Below, in pieces: positions 23,990-31,449 of a stretch of 35,991 bases of DNA. The notes beneath the pieces were generated by a model. It saw only the letters and a program-made list of their open reading frames with translations. It was not told the DNA's origin and did no database searches. The DNA comes from Peptococcaceae bacterium (GTDB lineage Bacteria > Bacillota > Desulfitobacteriia > Desulfitobacteriales > Syntrophobotulaceae). The DNA lies in the NCBI GenBank assembly GCA_012839895.1, contig DUML01000102.1:1-35991 (forward strand), written 5' to 3'. The number at the start of each line of letters is the position of its first letter. The stretch's first letter is position 1. A program made the translations under genes and the position numbers.

Positions 23990-24041
23990 AAATATTAACT
24001 ATAAATATTAAATATAAATGTTAACTACGAATATTAACTAA
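23990..24041. repeat. Four degenerate 13-bp tandem repeats
   Basis: Units AAATATTAACTAT, AAATATTAAATAT, AAATGTTAACTAC and GAATATTAACTAA run head to tail between the terminator and the FAH-family gene. This AT-rich minisatellite has no visible coding role. Confidence 0.75.
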
Positions 24042-24108
24042 TGCTGGATCAGGTTTAATTAATGCTGTAGCGATGTAAATCCGGACAATAGAAAATATTG
24101 GGATTAAT

Positions 24109-24870
24109 TTAAGGGGCGATGACCTTATTAATCAAAGAACCAATCTGCTCAATTCTTACTTCGATAGTATCGCCAACCTGCATAGGTCCTACCCCTGCAG
24201 GGGTTCCGGTCATAATAATATCCCCTGGGAAGAGTGTCATTACTTTGGATATGAAACTTACCAGGTATGGGACGTTAAATATCAAGCTGGATGTGCGCCC
24301 GTCTTGTTTTAACTCCCCGTTTAAGAAGGATTGAACTTTAAGATCGGAGGGATCGAGCCCGGTAACAATGGCAGGCCCTAACGGGAGAAAAGTATCAAAA
24401 CCCTTGCAAATTGTCCATTGGCCGTCCTTTTTCTGCAAATCCCTTGCGGTGACATCATTACCTGCCGTGAAGCCGAAAACATAACCCAGGGCGTCTTTTT
24501 CGGAAACATTATGGGCCTTTCGGCCAATGACAGCCACTAATTCAGCTTCATAATCCAACTGGTGGACACTAGGCCAATAGACAATATTATCGTTTGTAGC
24601 AATGATGCTGCTGGAGGGTTTTAAAAAAAGGATCGGTTCTTCAGGCACTTTCATAGTTAATTCTGCAGCATGCTTACGGTAATTGAGGCCGACGCAGACT
24701 GCTTTACTGGGCTGGCAAGGGGCTAGGAGCTTAACTTCCCGGAGCTTAAATTTTTGATTTGTTTCCTGGTAGCTGCCGAAGATATCTCCCTCCAAGGCTA
24801 CGATTTCTTCTCCTTGGAGCAGGCCGTAAGAGACTTTTTCTTCTGTTTGAAATCTGACAAAATGCTTCAC
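24109..24870 (-). CDS. Fumarylacetoacetate hydrolase (FAH) family protein
   Basis: I start at the GTG at 24870 (VKHFVRFQ; 253 residues) because AAAAGGAG lies 7 nt upstream. An open frame continues to 24933 without support. The N-terminal small domain is followed by the FAH fold: GLNYRKHAAEL (about 78-88), the metal ligands in LDYEAELVAVIGR, GNDVTARDLQ, KGFDTFLPLGP, and TGTPAGVGPMQVGD near the end. The family includes acylpyruvate hydrolases, oxaloacetate decarboxylases and 2-hydroxyhepta-2,4-dienedioate isomerases. Sequence does not decide among them. A link to the 2-oxoacid aldolase cluster near the window start is possible in chemistry but the genes are 18 kb apart. Confidence 0.88.
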   Translation of the reverse strand: MKHFVRFQTEEKVSYGLLQGEEIVALEGDIFGSYQETNQKFKLREVKLLAPCQPSKAVCVGLNYRKHAAELTMKVPEEPILFLKPSSSIIATNDNIVYWPSVHQLDYEAELVAVIGRKAHNVSEKDALGYVFGFTAGNDVTARDLQKKDGQWTICKGFDTFLPLGPAIVTGLDPSDLKVQSFLNGELKQDGRTSSLIFNVPYLVSFISKVMTLFPGDIIMTGTPAGVGPMQVGDTIEVRIEQIGSLINKVIAP

Positions 24871-25371
24871 CTTTGGCACTCCTTTTTGCTTAGCTGTTTT
24901 TATCGGCTGTTTTTGATATGCAAAAGTATTCAACCTGTTAGAAGCAAATTCCTTCTGATAATTTGGTGATCTCTAACCTTCCGGACCGCCTGAACCCTTG
25001 CTAACGCCTTCAGCCCCTAGCCGAGGTGAACGTCAATTAGCAATTAGATATTACCAAATATACAAAAACTAAAGAATAAATGCAAAAAAATAAAGCTACA
25101 AAAATAGAAGCAGGAGAAAAAGAAAAAGGCTTAATGTTATCTAAAGAAGTTTAGCATGGAAATATTTCGCTTTATATATTTGTTTATAATGATAAAATAA
25201 AGATAGTGTGCCATCTTCACTACGTAATTGCCACCCTGAGCTTTTGCGAAGGGTCTTTTACTTCAAAATGGTCATAAAGCCAATAGTAAAATACTATCAG
25301 CAGAAAGAGAGGAACTAAGTAGCTCTTGGGATGCAGTCCGCAATTCTAGGATGCTTTAAGACAGAGAAGAG
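24871..25371. other. 501-bp gap with a dispersed-repeat fragment
   Basis: No gene is supported. At 25230-25259, GCCACCCTGAGCTTTTGCGAAGGGTCTTTT, split here as GCCACCCTGAGC and GCGAAGGGTCTTTT, is a diverged copy of the GTCATTCTGAGCGAAG-type repeat. The stretch 24981-25030 (TTCCGGACCGCCTGAA onward) is GC-richer and resembles other repeat patches. A TATAAT-like word lies near 25186 but has no good partner at -35. A 24-codon frame at 25080-25154 lacks a ribosome site and is not called. Confidence 0.4.
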
Positions 25372-26601
25372 ATGATAGTTCAGAACATAAAGAAAAGTTT
25401 TGAGGATAGGTTTCCGGCTTTAACAATTAGAAATTATCAATTATTTTGGGGCGGCCAGCTCGTTTCCCTTATTGGCACTTGGATGCAAAATATCGGCCAG
25501 GCCTGGCTGGTTCTCGAATTAACTAATTCAGCTTTTAAGCTGGGGGTTGTCAATGCCCTGCAATTCTTACCCATGACTTTATTCTCTTTATTCATTGGCC
25601 CTTTTGTGGACCGTTTTCCCAAAAGGAAATTAATTATTTTTACCCAGAGTTGCCTTATGCTTTTGGCTTTAATCTTGGCAACTCTAACCTATTTCGAGGT
25701 TATCCGGTACTGGCACATTCTTCTTTTAGCCTTGGGCCTGGGTTTTGTTAATACTTTGGATATGCCTGCTCGGCAATCTTTTGTCATCGAACTGGTGGGT
25801 AAAAAAAGCCTAATGAATGCTATCGCTCTTAATTCGGCTGTTTTTAACTTAGGTCGTGTGGTCGGCCCGGCAGTAGCCGGGGTTTTAATCGGCGCTTTAG
25901 GTATAGCTGTTTGTTTCTATCTTAATGCTATAAGTTTTTGTGCCGTGCTTATCGGGCTTTTTTTTATCAACGTGCCTAATTATGTTCCGGAACGGGAAAA
26001 AAAGGACTTGCTGGCTGAGGTTAAGGAAGGCCTATTTTATATTAAAGGGACAAAAATGATTCTTTTCCCGCTAATTCTCTTGGCGGTAATCAGTACTTTC
26101 ACCATGAATTTTAATGTCCTGGTACCTGCTTTTGCCAAAGGAGGTCTGGACCAGGATGCCCTTGGTTATGGGCTTTTAATGACTTCCATGGGAATAGGCT
26201 CACTTTTGGGTGCCCTGACTTTGGCAGCAAATAGCCAAAAAGGACCGCGTCTAAAGGTCCTTTTTGGCGCGCCTTTATCTTTATCCCTTTTCATGAGCGT
26301 TTTAGGTTTTCAGAGTAATTATTATCTGGCGTGTTTGATTATGTTTATAGTTGGTTTTTCGGCTATAACATTTACAGCATCCGTTAATTCTACAGTCCAG
26401 CTTAATTCGGATAATGCCATGCGTGGCAGGGTCATGAGTGTCTATTCTTGGGTCTTTGGTGGTATGATGCCTTTGGGAAGCGTTTTCGCCGGGCAGATAA
26501 CCGAACTTTTGGGCGCTAGTTGGGGAGTTACGACTTGCGGCTTAATAGGCTTAGGTGCTGTAGTGATAATATTTAAGTTATTTAAAGGAGCTAAGAAGTA
26601 A
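25372..26601 (+). CDS. MFS transporter, EntS/MFS_3-like exporter
   Basis: The 409-residue protein has about 12 membrane helices. The N-terminal NYQLFWGGQLVSLIGTWMQNIGQAWLVLELT and GPFVDRFPKRKLIIFTQ (motif A between TM2 and TM3) are characteristic of the MFS_3 group that contains enterobactin exporter EntS. The DMPARQSFVIELVGKKSLMNAIALNS loop and GRVVGPAVAGVLIG motif near 155-170 also fit. It probably exports a small organic molecule by proton antiport; the substrate is not predictable. The ribosome site is weak (GAGAAGAG). It is convergent with threonine aldolase. Confidence 0.9.
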   Translation: MIVQNIKKSFEDRFPALTIRNYQLFWGGQLVSLIGTWMQNIGQAWLVLELTNSAFKLGVVNALQFLPMTLFSLFIGPFVDRFPKRKLIIFTQSCLMLLALILATLTYFEVIRYWHILLLALGLGFVNTLDMPARQSFVIELVGKKSLMNAIALNSAVFNLGRVVGPAVAGVLIGALGIAVCFYLNAISFCAVLIGLFFINVPNYVPEREKKDLLAEVKEGLFYIKGTKMILFPLILLAVISTFTMNFNVLVPAFAKGGLDQDALGYGLLMTSMGIGSLLGALTLAANSQKGPRLKVLFGAPLSLSLFMSVLGFQSNYYLACLIMFIVGFSAITFTASVNSTVQLNSDNAMRGRVMSVYSWVFGGMMPLGSVFAGQITELLGASWGVTTCGLIGLGAVVIIFKLFKGAKK

Positions 26602-26649
26602 TTGGGCTTAGAGTTAATGCAGGGAAGTGCGGCAATCTGATTATTACTA

Positions 26650-26677
26650 TAATGAACATATGAATATATGCTCATTA
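26650..26677. terminator. Weak bidirectional hairpin between the MFS and ltaE genes
   Basis: TAATGAACATA (26650-26660) pairs with TATGCTCATTA (26667-26677) with one mismatch and an AT-rich context, located between convergent genes. Confidence 0.4.
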
Positions 26678-27715
26678 TTAAGAAGAACTAACTATTTCTT
26701 TAATGCACTTGGCAGCATAGAGGACATCATCTCTGGTAACCCAGTAATTAGTGACTAAACGCAGCAGGCCGTTTTCGGCTCCATTGATCTTAATCCCTTT
26801 TTTGGCCAGCTCGGTTACCAGTTTTGCCGGCTCACAGCCGGTGCCGTTTATGTCGAAGAAGACCATATTAATATGGATGTCTTCCGTAAAGACTTTAATC
26901 CCGGGGATTTCCGCCAGTTTTTCTCCCAGGAGCCGGGCATTGGCGTGATCCTCAGGTAAACGCTCTCGCATTCGCTCCAGGGCAACCAGCCCGGCTGCAG
27001 CCATAATTCCCGCTTGGCGCAGTCCGCCACCCATTAGCTTTCTCTTTTTGCGCGCCTTGGCAATAAATTTTTTAGTGCCTGCCAGCATGGAGCCGAAGGG
27101 GGCACAGAGCCCTTTGGAGAGGCAAAACATTACAGAGTCGCAGTACTTGGTTATCTCCCTGGCATCTACACCTAAATAAGCGGCAGCATTGAAAAGCCTG
27201 GCCCCGTCCAGGTGAACCGGCACATGGCGCTCCTTGGCAATTTCGAAGATTTCCCGCATATTTTCCAAGGGAATAACTCTGCCGTTGGAATGGGCGTTTT
27301 CCAAGCAAATCAGGCTTGTTTGGGGATAATGGATATCATCTTCCGCCGACCTCATACGAGAGGCAATATCTTGAGGGTTAAGAACCCCTTTGTTGCTGGT
27401 TAAAGGCCTTAAGTTCACGCCGGCGATCACCGCTGCGGCTCCCACCTCATGGACTACAATATGGCAGTCTTCTCCTAAAATGACTTCATCTCCTCGCCGG
27501 CAGTGCGTAAAAATAGCCAGCTGGTTGCCGAAAGTCCCGCTGGGAACGAAGAGGGCGGCTTCTTTGCCGGCGATCTCGGCGGCATATTGTTCTAACTTTA
27601 TGACGGTGGGGTCATCGCCATAAACATCATCCCCCACTTGGGCGGTGTACATAGCGTCCCTCATTTCCTGAGTAGGGGCAGTCACTGTATCACTGCGCAA
27701 GTCTATGTATCGCAT
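26678..27715 (-). CDS. ltaE: Low-specificity L-threonine aldolase
   Basis: The 345-residue PLP enzyme splits L-threonine (or allo-threonine) to glycine and acetaldehyde. Its N-terminus is the family hallmark IDLRSDTVTAPTxEMRxAM, followed by GDDVYGDDPTV. PLP-contacting residues are seen in PSGTFGNQLAI, HLDGARLFNAA (Asp170) and CLSKGLCAPFGS with the Schiff-base Lys201. GGGLRQAGIMAAAGL follows. The start ATG has an AAGGAG site. The product acetaldehyde could enter the acetylating dehydrogenase at 1184-2068, but the genes are far apart and not linked in an operon. Confidence 0.95.
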   Translation of the reverse strand: MRYIDLRSDTVTAPTQEMRDAMYTAQVGDDVYGDDPTVIKLEQYAAEIAGKEAALFVPSGTFGNQLAIFTHCRRGDEVILGEDCHIVVHEVGAAAVIAGVNLRPLTSNKGVLNPQDIASRMRSAEDDIHYPQTSLICLENAHSNGRVIPLENMREIFEIAKERHVPVHLDGARLFNAAAYLGVDAREITKYCDSVMFCLSKGLCAPFGSMLAGTKKFIAKARKKRKLMGGGLRQAGIMAAAGLVALERMRERLPEDHANARLLGEKLAEIPGIKVFTEDIHINMVFFDINGTGCEPAKLVTELAKKGIKINGAENGLLRLVTNYWVTRDDVLYAAKCIKEIVSSS

Positions 27716-28080
27716 TTTCTCTTTTCTCCTTCCCTTTCTGTCTGTTATCTATCAAGTTTACCAAGCCCAAATAAGCACCTGTCAGTTTTTGCGCTAAAAT
27801 TTCTAAGCCTAAAAATTATTATAAGCTGGCTGCAAATAATTACAATAACTGCTCTTTCCTTCTTTGGTTATTAAAAGGTAAAAACACTTGACACTGTAGT
27901 ATAATTAACTTAAAGGTTCATATTACATGAAAAAACTCATATTATCTTTTAATTTGCTCAATTTTCGCATACAAAATTTGCTCTAATCCAGTCATTGACT
28001 GGGATAGAGTAAAACAAAAACCTAAGAAGCATAGTAAACGACCTTGCTCAACTGCAAGGATTTATCTGTAGCGAGAAAAA
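27716..28080. other. 365-bp divergent gap between ltaE and the FAD reductase remnant
   Basis: No gene is supported. A TATAAT at 27900-27905 has TTGACA only 6 bp upstream, so these cannot act as one promoter. A short ATG frame (27927-27980, 17 codons) begins after an AAAGG; it could be a leader peptide, but nothing supports expression. A large palindrome (27981-28009) and a small hairpin (CCTTGC/GCAAGG, 28042-28059) lie between it and the reductase start. Confidence 0.45.
27981..28009. promoter_or_regulatory. 29-bp palindrome, candidate operator
   Basis: The core CCAGTCATTGACTGG (27988-28002) is a perfect 15-nt palindrome around T27995. Outer arms CTCTA and TAGAG extend the symmetry to 29 bp with two mismatched pairs. 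It lies 72 bp before the reductase ATG. It has no T-run, so a protein-binding site is more likely than a terminator. The regulator is not in the window. Confidence 0.55.
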
Positions 28081-28996
28081 ATGTACGATTTAATTATTGT
28101 AGGGGCCGGACCGGCAGGGGCGACTTTGGCCAGGCTCTTGGGTAAAGAAAATAAAATATTGCTCTTAGACCGGAGACGCCTCGACCAACCCTCGGTGTTA
28201 GGGGCTAAAAACGGTTTCGAGAAAGCCTGTGGCGGTTTAATTGCCCCTGATGCCCAACAAATGTTGGCAAGGATGGGTTTAGGAGTCCCGTGGGGAGTAC
28301 TGGTCGGGCCCCAGCTTTTCACAGTGCGCACAATCGATATGCCTAATAAACTGGAAAGATATTACCAAAGGCATTATATTAATACTAACCGGGAAAAATT
28401 TGATTCCTGGCTGGTTTCTCTCCTACCGCCGGAAGTAGACTTGATCCTGGATTGTTCTTTTCAAGCCTTTGAGCAAAGCTCTGCCGGGATAAAAGTTAAA
28501 TATACCAAAGACGGCCAAGAATTCGAGGTTTGGACTAAATTTTTAGTCGGGGCTGACGGAGCGGCTTCTGCCGTGCGCCGGAGGTTAGGGGCAAAAGTTG
28601 AAACCAGAAAATATATTTCGATTCAGGAATGGTTTAAAGTATCAGAAAATATGCCGTATTATTCAGCAATTTTTGACCGGGAAATTACGGATTTCTATTC
28701 CTGGACCATACCCAAAGGGGAATACCTCCTGGTGGGAGCGGCACTGCTCCCTTCAGATAATGCTCCACAGAAATTTGAGCTGCTGAAAGAAAAGCTTCAG
28801 GCCTATGGATTTAAGCTTGAGGAAAAAATTAAAAGAGAAGGGGCTTTTATTTTAAGGCCCACAAGCAGCCGTCAAATCTATCTAGGAGATTGTAACATTG
28901 CCCTTATTGGGGAAGCTTGCAATCAGGCCTTTTCAGTATTAATATTCGGCAGTGATTTGGTCTTATAGTTTGGCAGCTTTGGCTGGATGGGTTTAA
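28081..28996 (+). pseudogene. FAD-dependent oxidoreductase (geranylgeranyl reductase-like), 3' end decayed
   Basis: The frame 28081-28968 encodes 295 residues: an FAD-binding Rossmann start (LIIVGAGPAGATLARLLG), KACGGLIAPDAQ near 49-60, and the second FAD motif LVGADGAASAVRRRLG near 157-172. The family usually runs past 340 residues and has GDGNILLAGEAAGFISPSSAEGIS-like sequence after this. Here the in-frame text changes after GDCNIALIGEAC and stops within about 14 residues. The lost motif can be seen in other frames: GGC-CTT-TTC-AGT (G-L-F-S) one frame over, then S-A-V-I-W-S-Y-S-L-A-A-L-A-G at about 28940-28993, resembling SSAEGISYSLAALAG. This fits small indels plus a deleted C-terminus. 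The ribosome site is weak. A sequencing error would explain one shift but not the missing tail. Confidence 0.7.
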
Positions 28997-29026
28997 GGGA
29001 TAAGCTGATTTTCGAGGATTAGGAAA

Positions 29027-29743
29027 ATGAATGTTATTGTTTATAGGAAGCTGAATATTATTGCTATGCTGAAAAAACCATATTGGAAAGGAATAATCCT
29101 GCTATTAGTAATCATAAGCCTGATAGCTCCGGCAACTGTCTTGCTTATAAATAACTATGTGCAAAAAGTTGGTTCCCAGTATCTCTATGGTGCCGCTGAA
29201 GTGCCGCAAGCCGAGGCGGTGCTGGTTTTGGGCGCTTACGTTTACCCCGACGGCACAGTTTCCCCCATGTTAAATGACCGGCTGACTATTGGCTATGAAC
29301 TTTACAAACATGGCAAAGCTCCCAAAATAATTGTCAGCGGGGATCATGGCCGCAAAGATTATGACGAAGTTAATGCCATGAAGGATTTCCTGAAAGCAAA
29401 AAATGTTCCCGGCGAGGATATCTTTATGGACCATGCCGGGTTCAGCACATATGAAAGCATTTATCGAGCGCGAGATATTTTCCGGGTCAAGAAAGTAATC
29501 ATTGTAACCCAGGAGTATCATTTACTGAGGGCCTTGTTTATCGCCCGGGAGCTGGGGCTGGAGGCTTATGGTGTCCCTTCGGATAGGCGGCAGTATCTGT
29601 TTATGGAACATTATGAGCTAAGAGAAATAGCTGCCCGTAATAAGGACTTTTTCCTGGCTAAGATCTTAAAGCCAAAACCTACTTTTCTGGGGGAAACCAT
29701 TCCGGTTAGCGGTGATGGGCGGCTTACAGATGACAAAAATTAG
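29027..29743 (+). CDS. SanA/YdcF family (DUF218) membrane-anchored protein
   Basis: The 238-residue protein has one N-terminal membrane helix (about 20-42) and an outer DUF218 domain. Signatures are EAVLVLGAYVYPDGTVSPMLNDRL (63-86), IIVSGDHGRKDYDEVNAM near 100-117, and FSTYESIYRARDIF plus VTQEYHLLRALFIARELG near 140-180. SanA is linked to envelope barrier function and vancomycin exclusion in Gram-negatives; in Firmicutes the role is unclear. The ATG at 29027 follows AGGA closely. An internal ATG (29066) has no ribosome site. It ends 1 nt from the convergent M15 peptidase gene. Confidence 0.9.
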   Translation: MNVIVYRKLNIIAMLKKPYWKGIILLLVIISLIAPATVLLINNYVQKVGSQYLYGAAEVPQAEAVLVLGAYVYPDGTVSPMLNDRLTIGYELYKHGKAPKIIVSGDHGRKDYDEVNAMKDFLKAKNVPGEDIFMDHAGFSTYESIYRARDIFRVKKVIIVTQEYHLLRALFIARELGLEAYGVPSDRRQYLFMEHYELREIAARNKDFFLAKILKPKPTFLGETIPVSGDGRLTDDKN

Positions 29744-29744
29744 A

Positions 29745-30353
29745 TTAGCATCCTCTGTAACCGGTATTGCCCCGGTCGGCCTTAAGGTTAGTCATAAGCT
29801 GAGCGAAAGTGTTTGGCTGGCTTGTGGCCCACCAGGAATTGGAGACTCCCCAGGCATACCAGGGATAGCAGGGCAGAGAAGCACAAGACGGGCAGTCATA
29901 CATAGTCCCTCGGGTGGTATTTCCGCTGCCGTCGTAAACATCCACGTGGACATGGCCGCCGACGCTCATGTTATTCCAATATGAGGTACCGGCCCTTTTA
30001 ATTACTTCAATCCGCCGAAAACCGGCATCATAAGCCGCTTGGGCGACTTGAATAAATGTGCGGGCCGGAACAGTAATATCTGCAGCCAAACCTGAACCAT
30101 GGGTAGTACCGCTGCGGTAACCGCTGGTAATAATAATAGGGGCTCCTAAAATATAGCGCATTTTCTGAAGCTGATCCACCAGTTTTCTCATTACTCCATA
30201 AGGGCGTACCCCGGCGGGGTTAAATTCGCGCATGCGGAAGTTGGGAGCAACAAACTGGTCGTCACGATAGTAGGTACATTTACCGTTGTATTCACGGATA
30301 ACCCCGTGTCCTGCAGGGACATTTCTTAGACAGCCCGTATCCTGGACTCCCAT
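29745..30353 (-). CDS. M15 family D-Ala-D-Ala carboxypeptidase-type protein
   Basis: The 202-residue protein carries a peptidase M15 (VanY/DacY-like) fold. NFRMREF (38-44), SGYRSGTTHGSGLAADI (77-93, Zn ligands His85 and Asp92) and GGHVHVDVY with His136 as the third ligand are visible. There is no signal peptide, so it may act inside the sporangium, be released on lysis, or be secreted by another route. Two features are unusual. The C-terminus has a Cys/Trp-rich stretch (YDCPSCASLPCYPWYAWG) that could be structural or bind metal, and the N-terminus has a short unrecognised extension. GGGAGGAAT precedes the ATG. Neighbouring small spore-type genes suggest a sporulation context. Confidence 0.85.
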   Translation of the reverse strand: MGVQDTGCLRNVPAGHGVIREYNGKCTYYRDDQFVAPNFRMREFNPAGVRPYGVMRKLVDQLQKMRYILGAPIIITSGYRSGTTHGSGLAADITVPARTFIQVAQAAYDAGFRRIEVIKRAGTSYWNNMSVGGHVHVDVYDGSGNTTRGTMYDCPSCASLPCYPWYAWGVSNSWWATSQPNTFAQLMTNLKADRGNTGYRGC

Positions 30354-30431
30354 AGTAATTCCTCCCTTCCAGGGAATTAGAAATCAATCCTTGTTCTTTA
30401 TATTATGTTTAAGGTTTAAAAGCCGTTAAAA

Positions 30432-30455
30432 AATAAACGCCCGCAGGCGTTTATT
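30432..30455 (-). terminator. Terminator of the DUF1540 gene
   Basis: AATAAACGCC (30432-30441) pairs perfectly with GGCGTTTATT (30446-30455) around CGCA. On the minus strand a T6 run follows. Confidence 0.85.
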
Positions 30456-30484
30456 ACAGACTGGATGTTTATTTGGATAATTTT

Positions 30485-30637
30485 TTAAAGGTCTTTGGGT
30501 TTAAAAGTATCACATTGGGTCTGAGCAGATTCTCTGGATCGTCTTACTCCGTTATGGTTGACTTGAATCATTGGGGCATTGCACATTACGTCTTTGTTGT
30601 AGGCACATTCCAGGACAGTACATTTAATTTTACTCAA
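30485..30637 (-). CDS. DUF1540 small cysteine protein
   Basis: The 50-residue protein starts from TTG at 30637 with GGAGGTG about 8 nt upstream. Its pattern is KCTVLECAYN (Cys6, Cys11), CNAPMIQV (Cys19) and a final TQCDTF (Cys42). This Cys-x4-Cys-x7-Cys...Cys arrangement with the VxxCxYN core is DUF1540, a small metal-binding-like family found in spore formers. The function is unknown. A clear terminator follows at 30432-30455. An alternative reading on the other strand at 30473-30727 has no ribosome site and is rejected. Confidence 0.82.
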   Translation of the reverse strand: MSKIKCTVLECAYNKDVMCNAPMIQVNHNGVRRSRESAQTQCDTFKPKDL

Positions 30638-30769
30638 AATTTGCACACCTCCAAGTTTTTAGGTTTAAATTTTGCTTTTATTATTATTGACTTTAATGGC
30701 AGGAACTATGTTAGAGATCCGCTTTGAGCAAAAACTTGTCAAATTAGCAAAAGTTTACAAACGAAGAGA

Positions 30770-30795
30770 ATCCGCTTGCCACAAGGCAGGCGGAT
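30770..30795 (-). terminator. GC-rich hairpin downstream of the first YjcZ-like gene
   Basis: ATCCGCTTGCC (30770-30780) pairs with GGCAGGCGGAT (30785-30795), with one G-U position. The stem is strong, but the minus-strand T-run after it is weak. Confidence 0.55.
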
Positions 30796-30850
30796 CCCCT
30801 TCTAAAAATTATGATGAGGCTTTTGGAAGCAAGAGATTTTTCAATTTAAT

Positions 30851-30973
30851 TTAGAAGATAACGGCTAAAGCGATCAGAATTAATACTGCAATGGCAACGA
30901 TTCCTGCGCCTGCTCCGAAATTACAACCACAACCTCCTACCGGAAATGTCGGATAAACTCCACAGCCGTACAT
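30851..30973 (-). CDS. Tiny membrane peptide, YjcZ-like sporulation family
   Basis: The 40-residue peptide has a Gly/Cys-rich head (MYGCGVYPTFPVGGCGCNFG) and one hydrophobic helix ending AVIF. GGAGG lies 9 nt before the ATG. This Gly-rich head plus a single C-terminal helix ending in a hydrophobic residue is the pattern of YjcZ family small sporulation proteins. A second such gene lies 43 bp upstream on the same strand, so they may form a pair made in the spore coat layer. The role is not known. Confidence 0.75.
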   Translation of the reverse strand: MYGCGVYPTFPVGGCGCNFGAGAGIVAIAVLILIALAVIF

Positions 30974-31016
30974 TGCTAACAACCTCCTTGGACAGTAATC
31001 ATGTTTTTAGTGGGAT

Positions 31017-31127
31017 TTAGAATACAATCCCCATGGCAATTAATAAGAGAATGATTACAACAACAATCGCAATACCACAAGCGAATCTGCCACCAAAGCC
31101 TGTTTCTACACCAGCTGCAACTGCCAT
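31017..31127 (-). CDS. Tiny membrane peptide, YjcZ-like sporulation family (second copy)
   Basis: The 36-residue peptide has a short Gly-rich head (MAVAAGVETGFGGRFACG) and one hydrophobic helix ending AMGIVF. The ribosome site AAAGGAGGTC is near perfect, 5 nt before the ATG, which argues for real and strong translation. It is a diverged paralogue of the 40-residue peptide downstream: both have the Gly/Cys head and an AVxV(I/F)-type helix. A minus-strand sigma-F/G-like -10 word lies about 64 nt upstream. Confidence 0.75.
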   Translation of the reverse strand: MAVAAGVETGFGGRFACGIAIVVVIILLLIAMGIVF

Positions 31128-31190
31128 TTGAAGACCTCCTTTAAGTCAATAGTTTCCTTGGCTAACCAAGATTAGAACTTATTGCCAATA

Positions 31191-31200
31191 TCATAGTATG
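31191..31200 (-). promoter_or_regulatory. Possible sporulation-sigma -10 element
   Basis: On the minus strand this reads CATACTATGA, matching the CATxxTA-type -10 of forespore sigma factors. The -35 partner is not clear, so the call is tentative. Confidence 0.25.
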
Positions 31201-31301
31201 AAGAAAGTTTAATAATGGTACTATCTGGAAAGAAGAATTTCAAAATAGTCCAAGCAATAGACCAGGAAAGTTGAATTTTAAATCAGCAAGCAATAAAAAA
31301 G

Positions 31302-31320
31302 GGCTCAGATGGTCTGAGCT
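31302..31320 (-). terminator. Terminator hairpin of minus-strand polarity before the ZnuA-like gene
   Basis: GGCTCAGA pairs with TCTGAGCT around TGG (31310-31312). On the minus strand the stem is followed by CCTTTTTT. No minus-strand gene lies upstream of it, so it probably insulates the YjcZ-like genes from antisense transcription. It lies within the 322-bp gap 31128-31449, which otherwise shows only a TATAAT near 31352 without a -35. Confidence 0.5.
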
Positions 31321-31449
31321 AAAAGGAGATATGGACTAGGTTACTTTATAATATGGCCCAAGGGCTTGAAGCGTGTATGATTGGAAAAATAGCGTTTGGA
31401 ATTTCCTAACTCTGGAAAGAATATTTTGAAAAAGCGGGAGGAGTCAGCT

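Noticed and set aside
25080-25154. 24-codon ATG frame in the gap before the MFS gene
   Set aside because: It has no ribosome site and a low-complexity Lys/Glu composition.
27888-27905. TTGACA and TATAAT words near each other
   Set aside because: The spacing is only 6 bp, so they cannot form one sigma-A promoter.
30473-30727. Plus-strand frame of 84 codons
   Set aside because: It is antisense to the DUF1540 gene, which has a GGAGGTG ribosome site, a cysteine pattern and a terminator.
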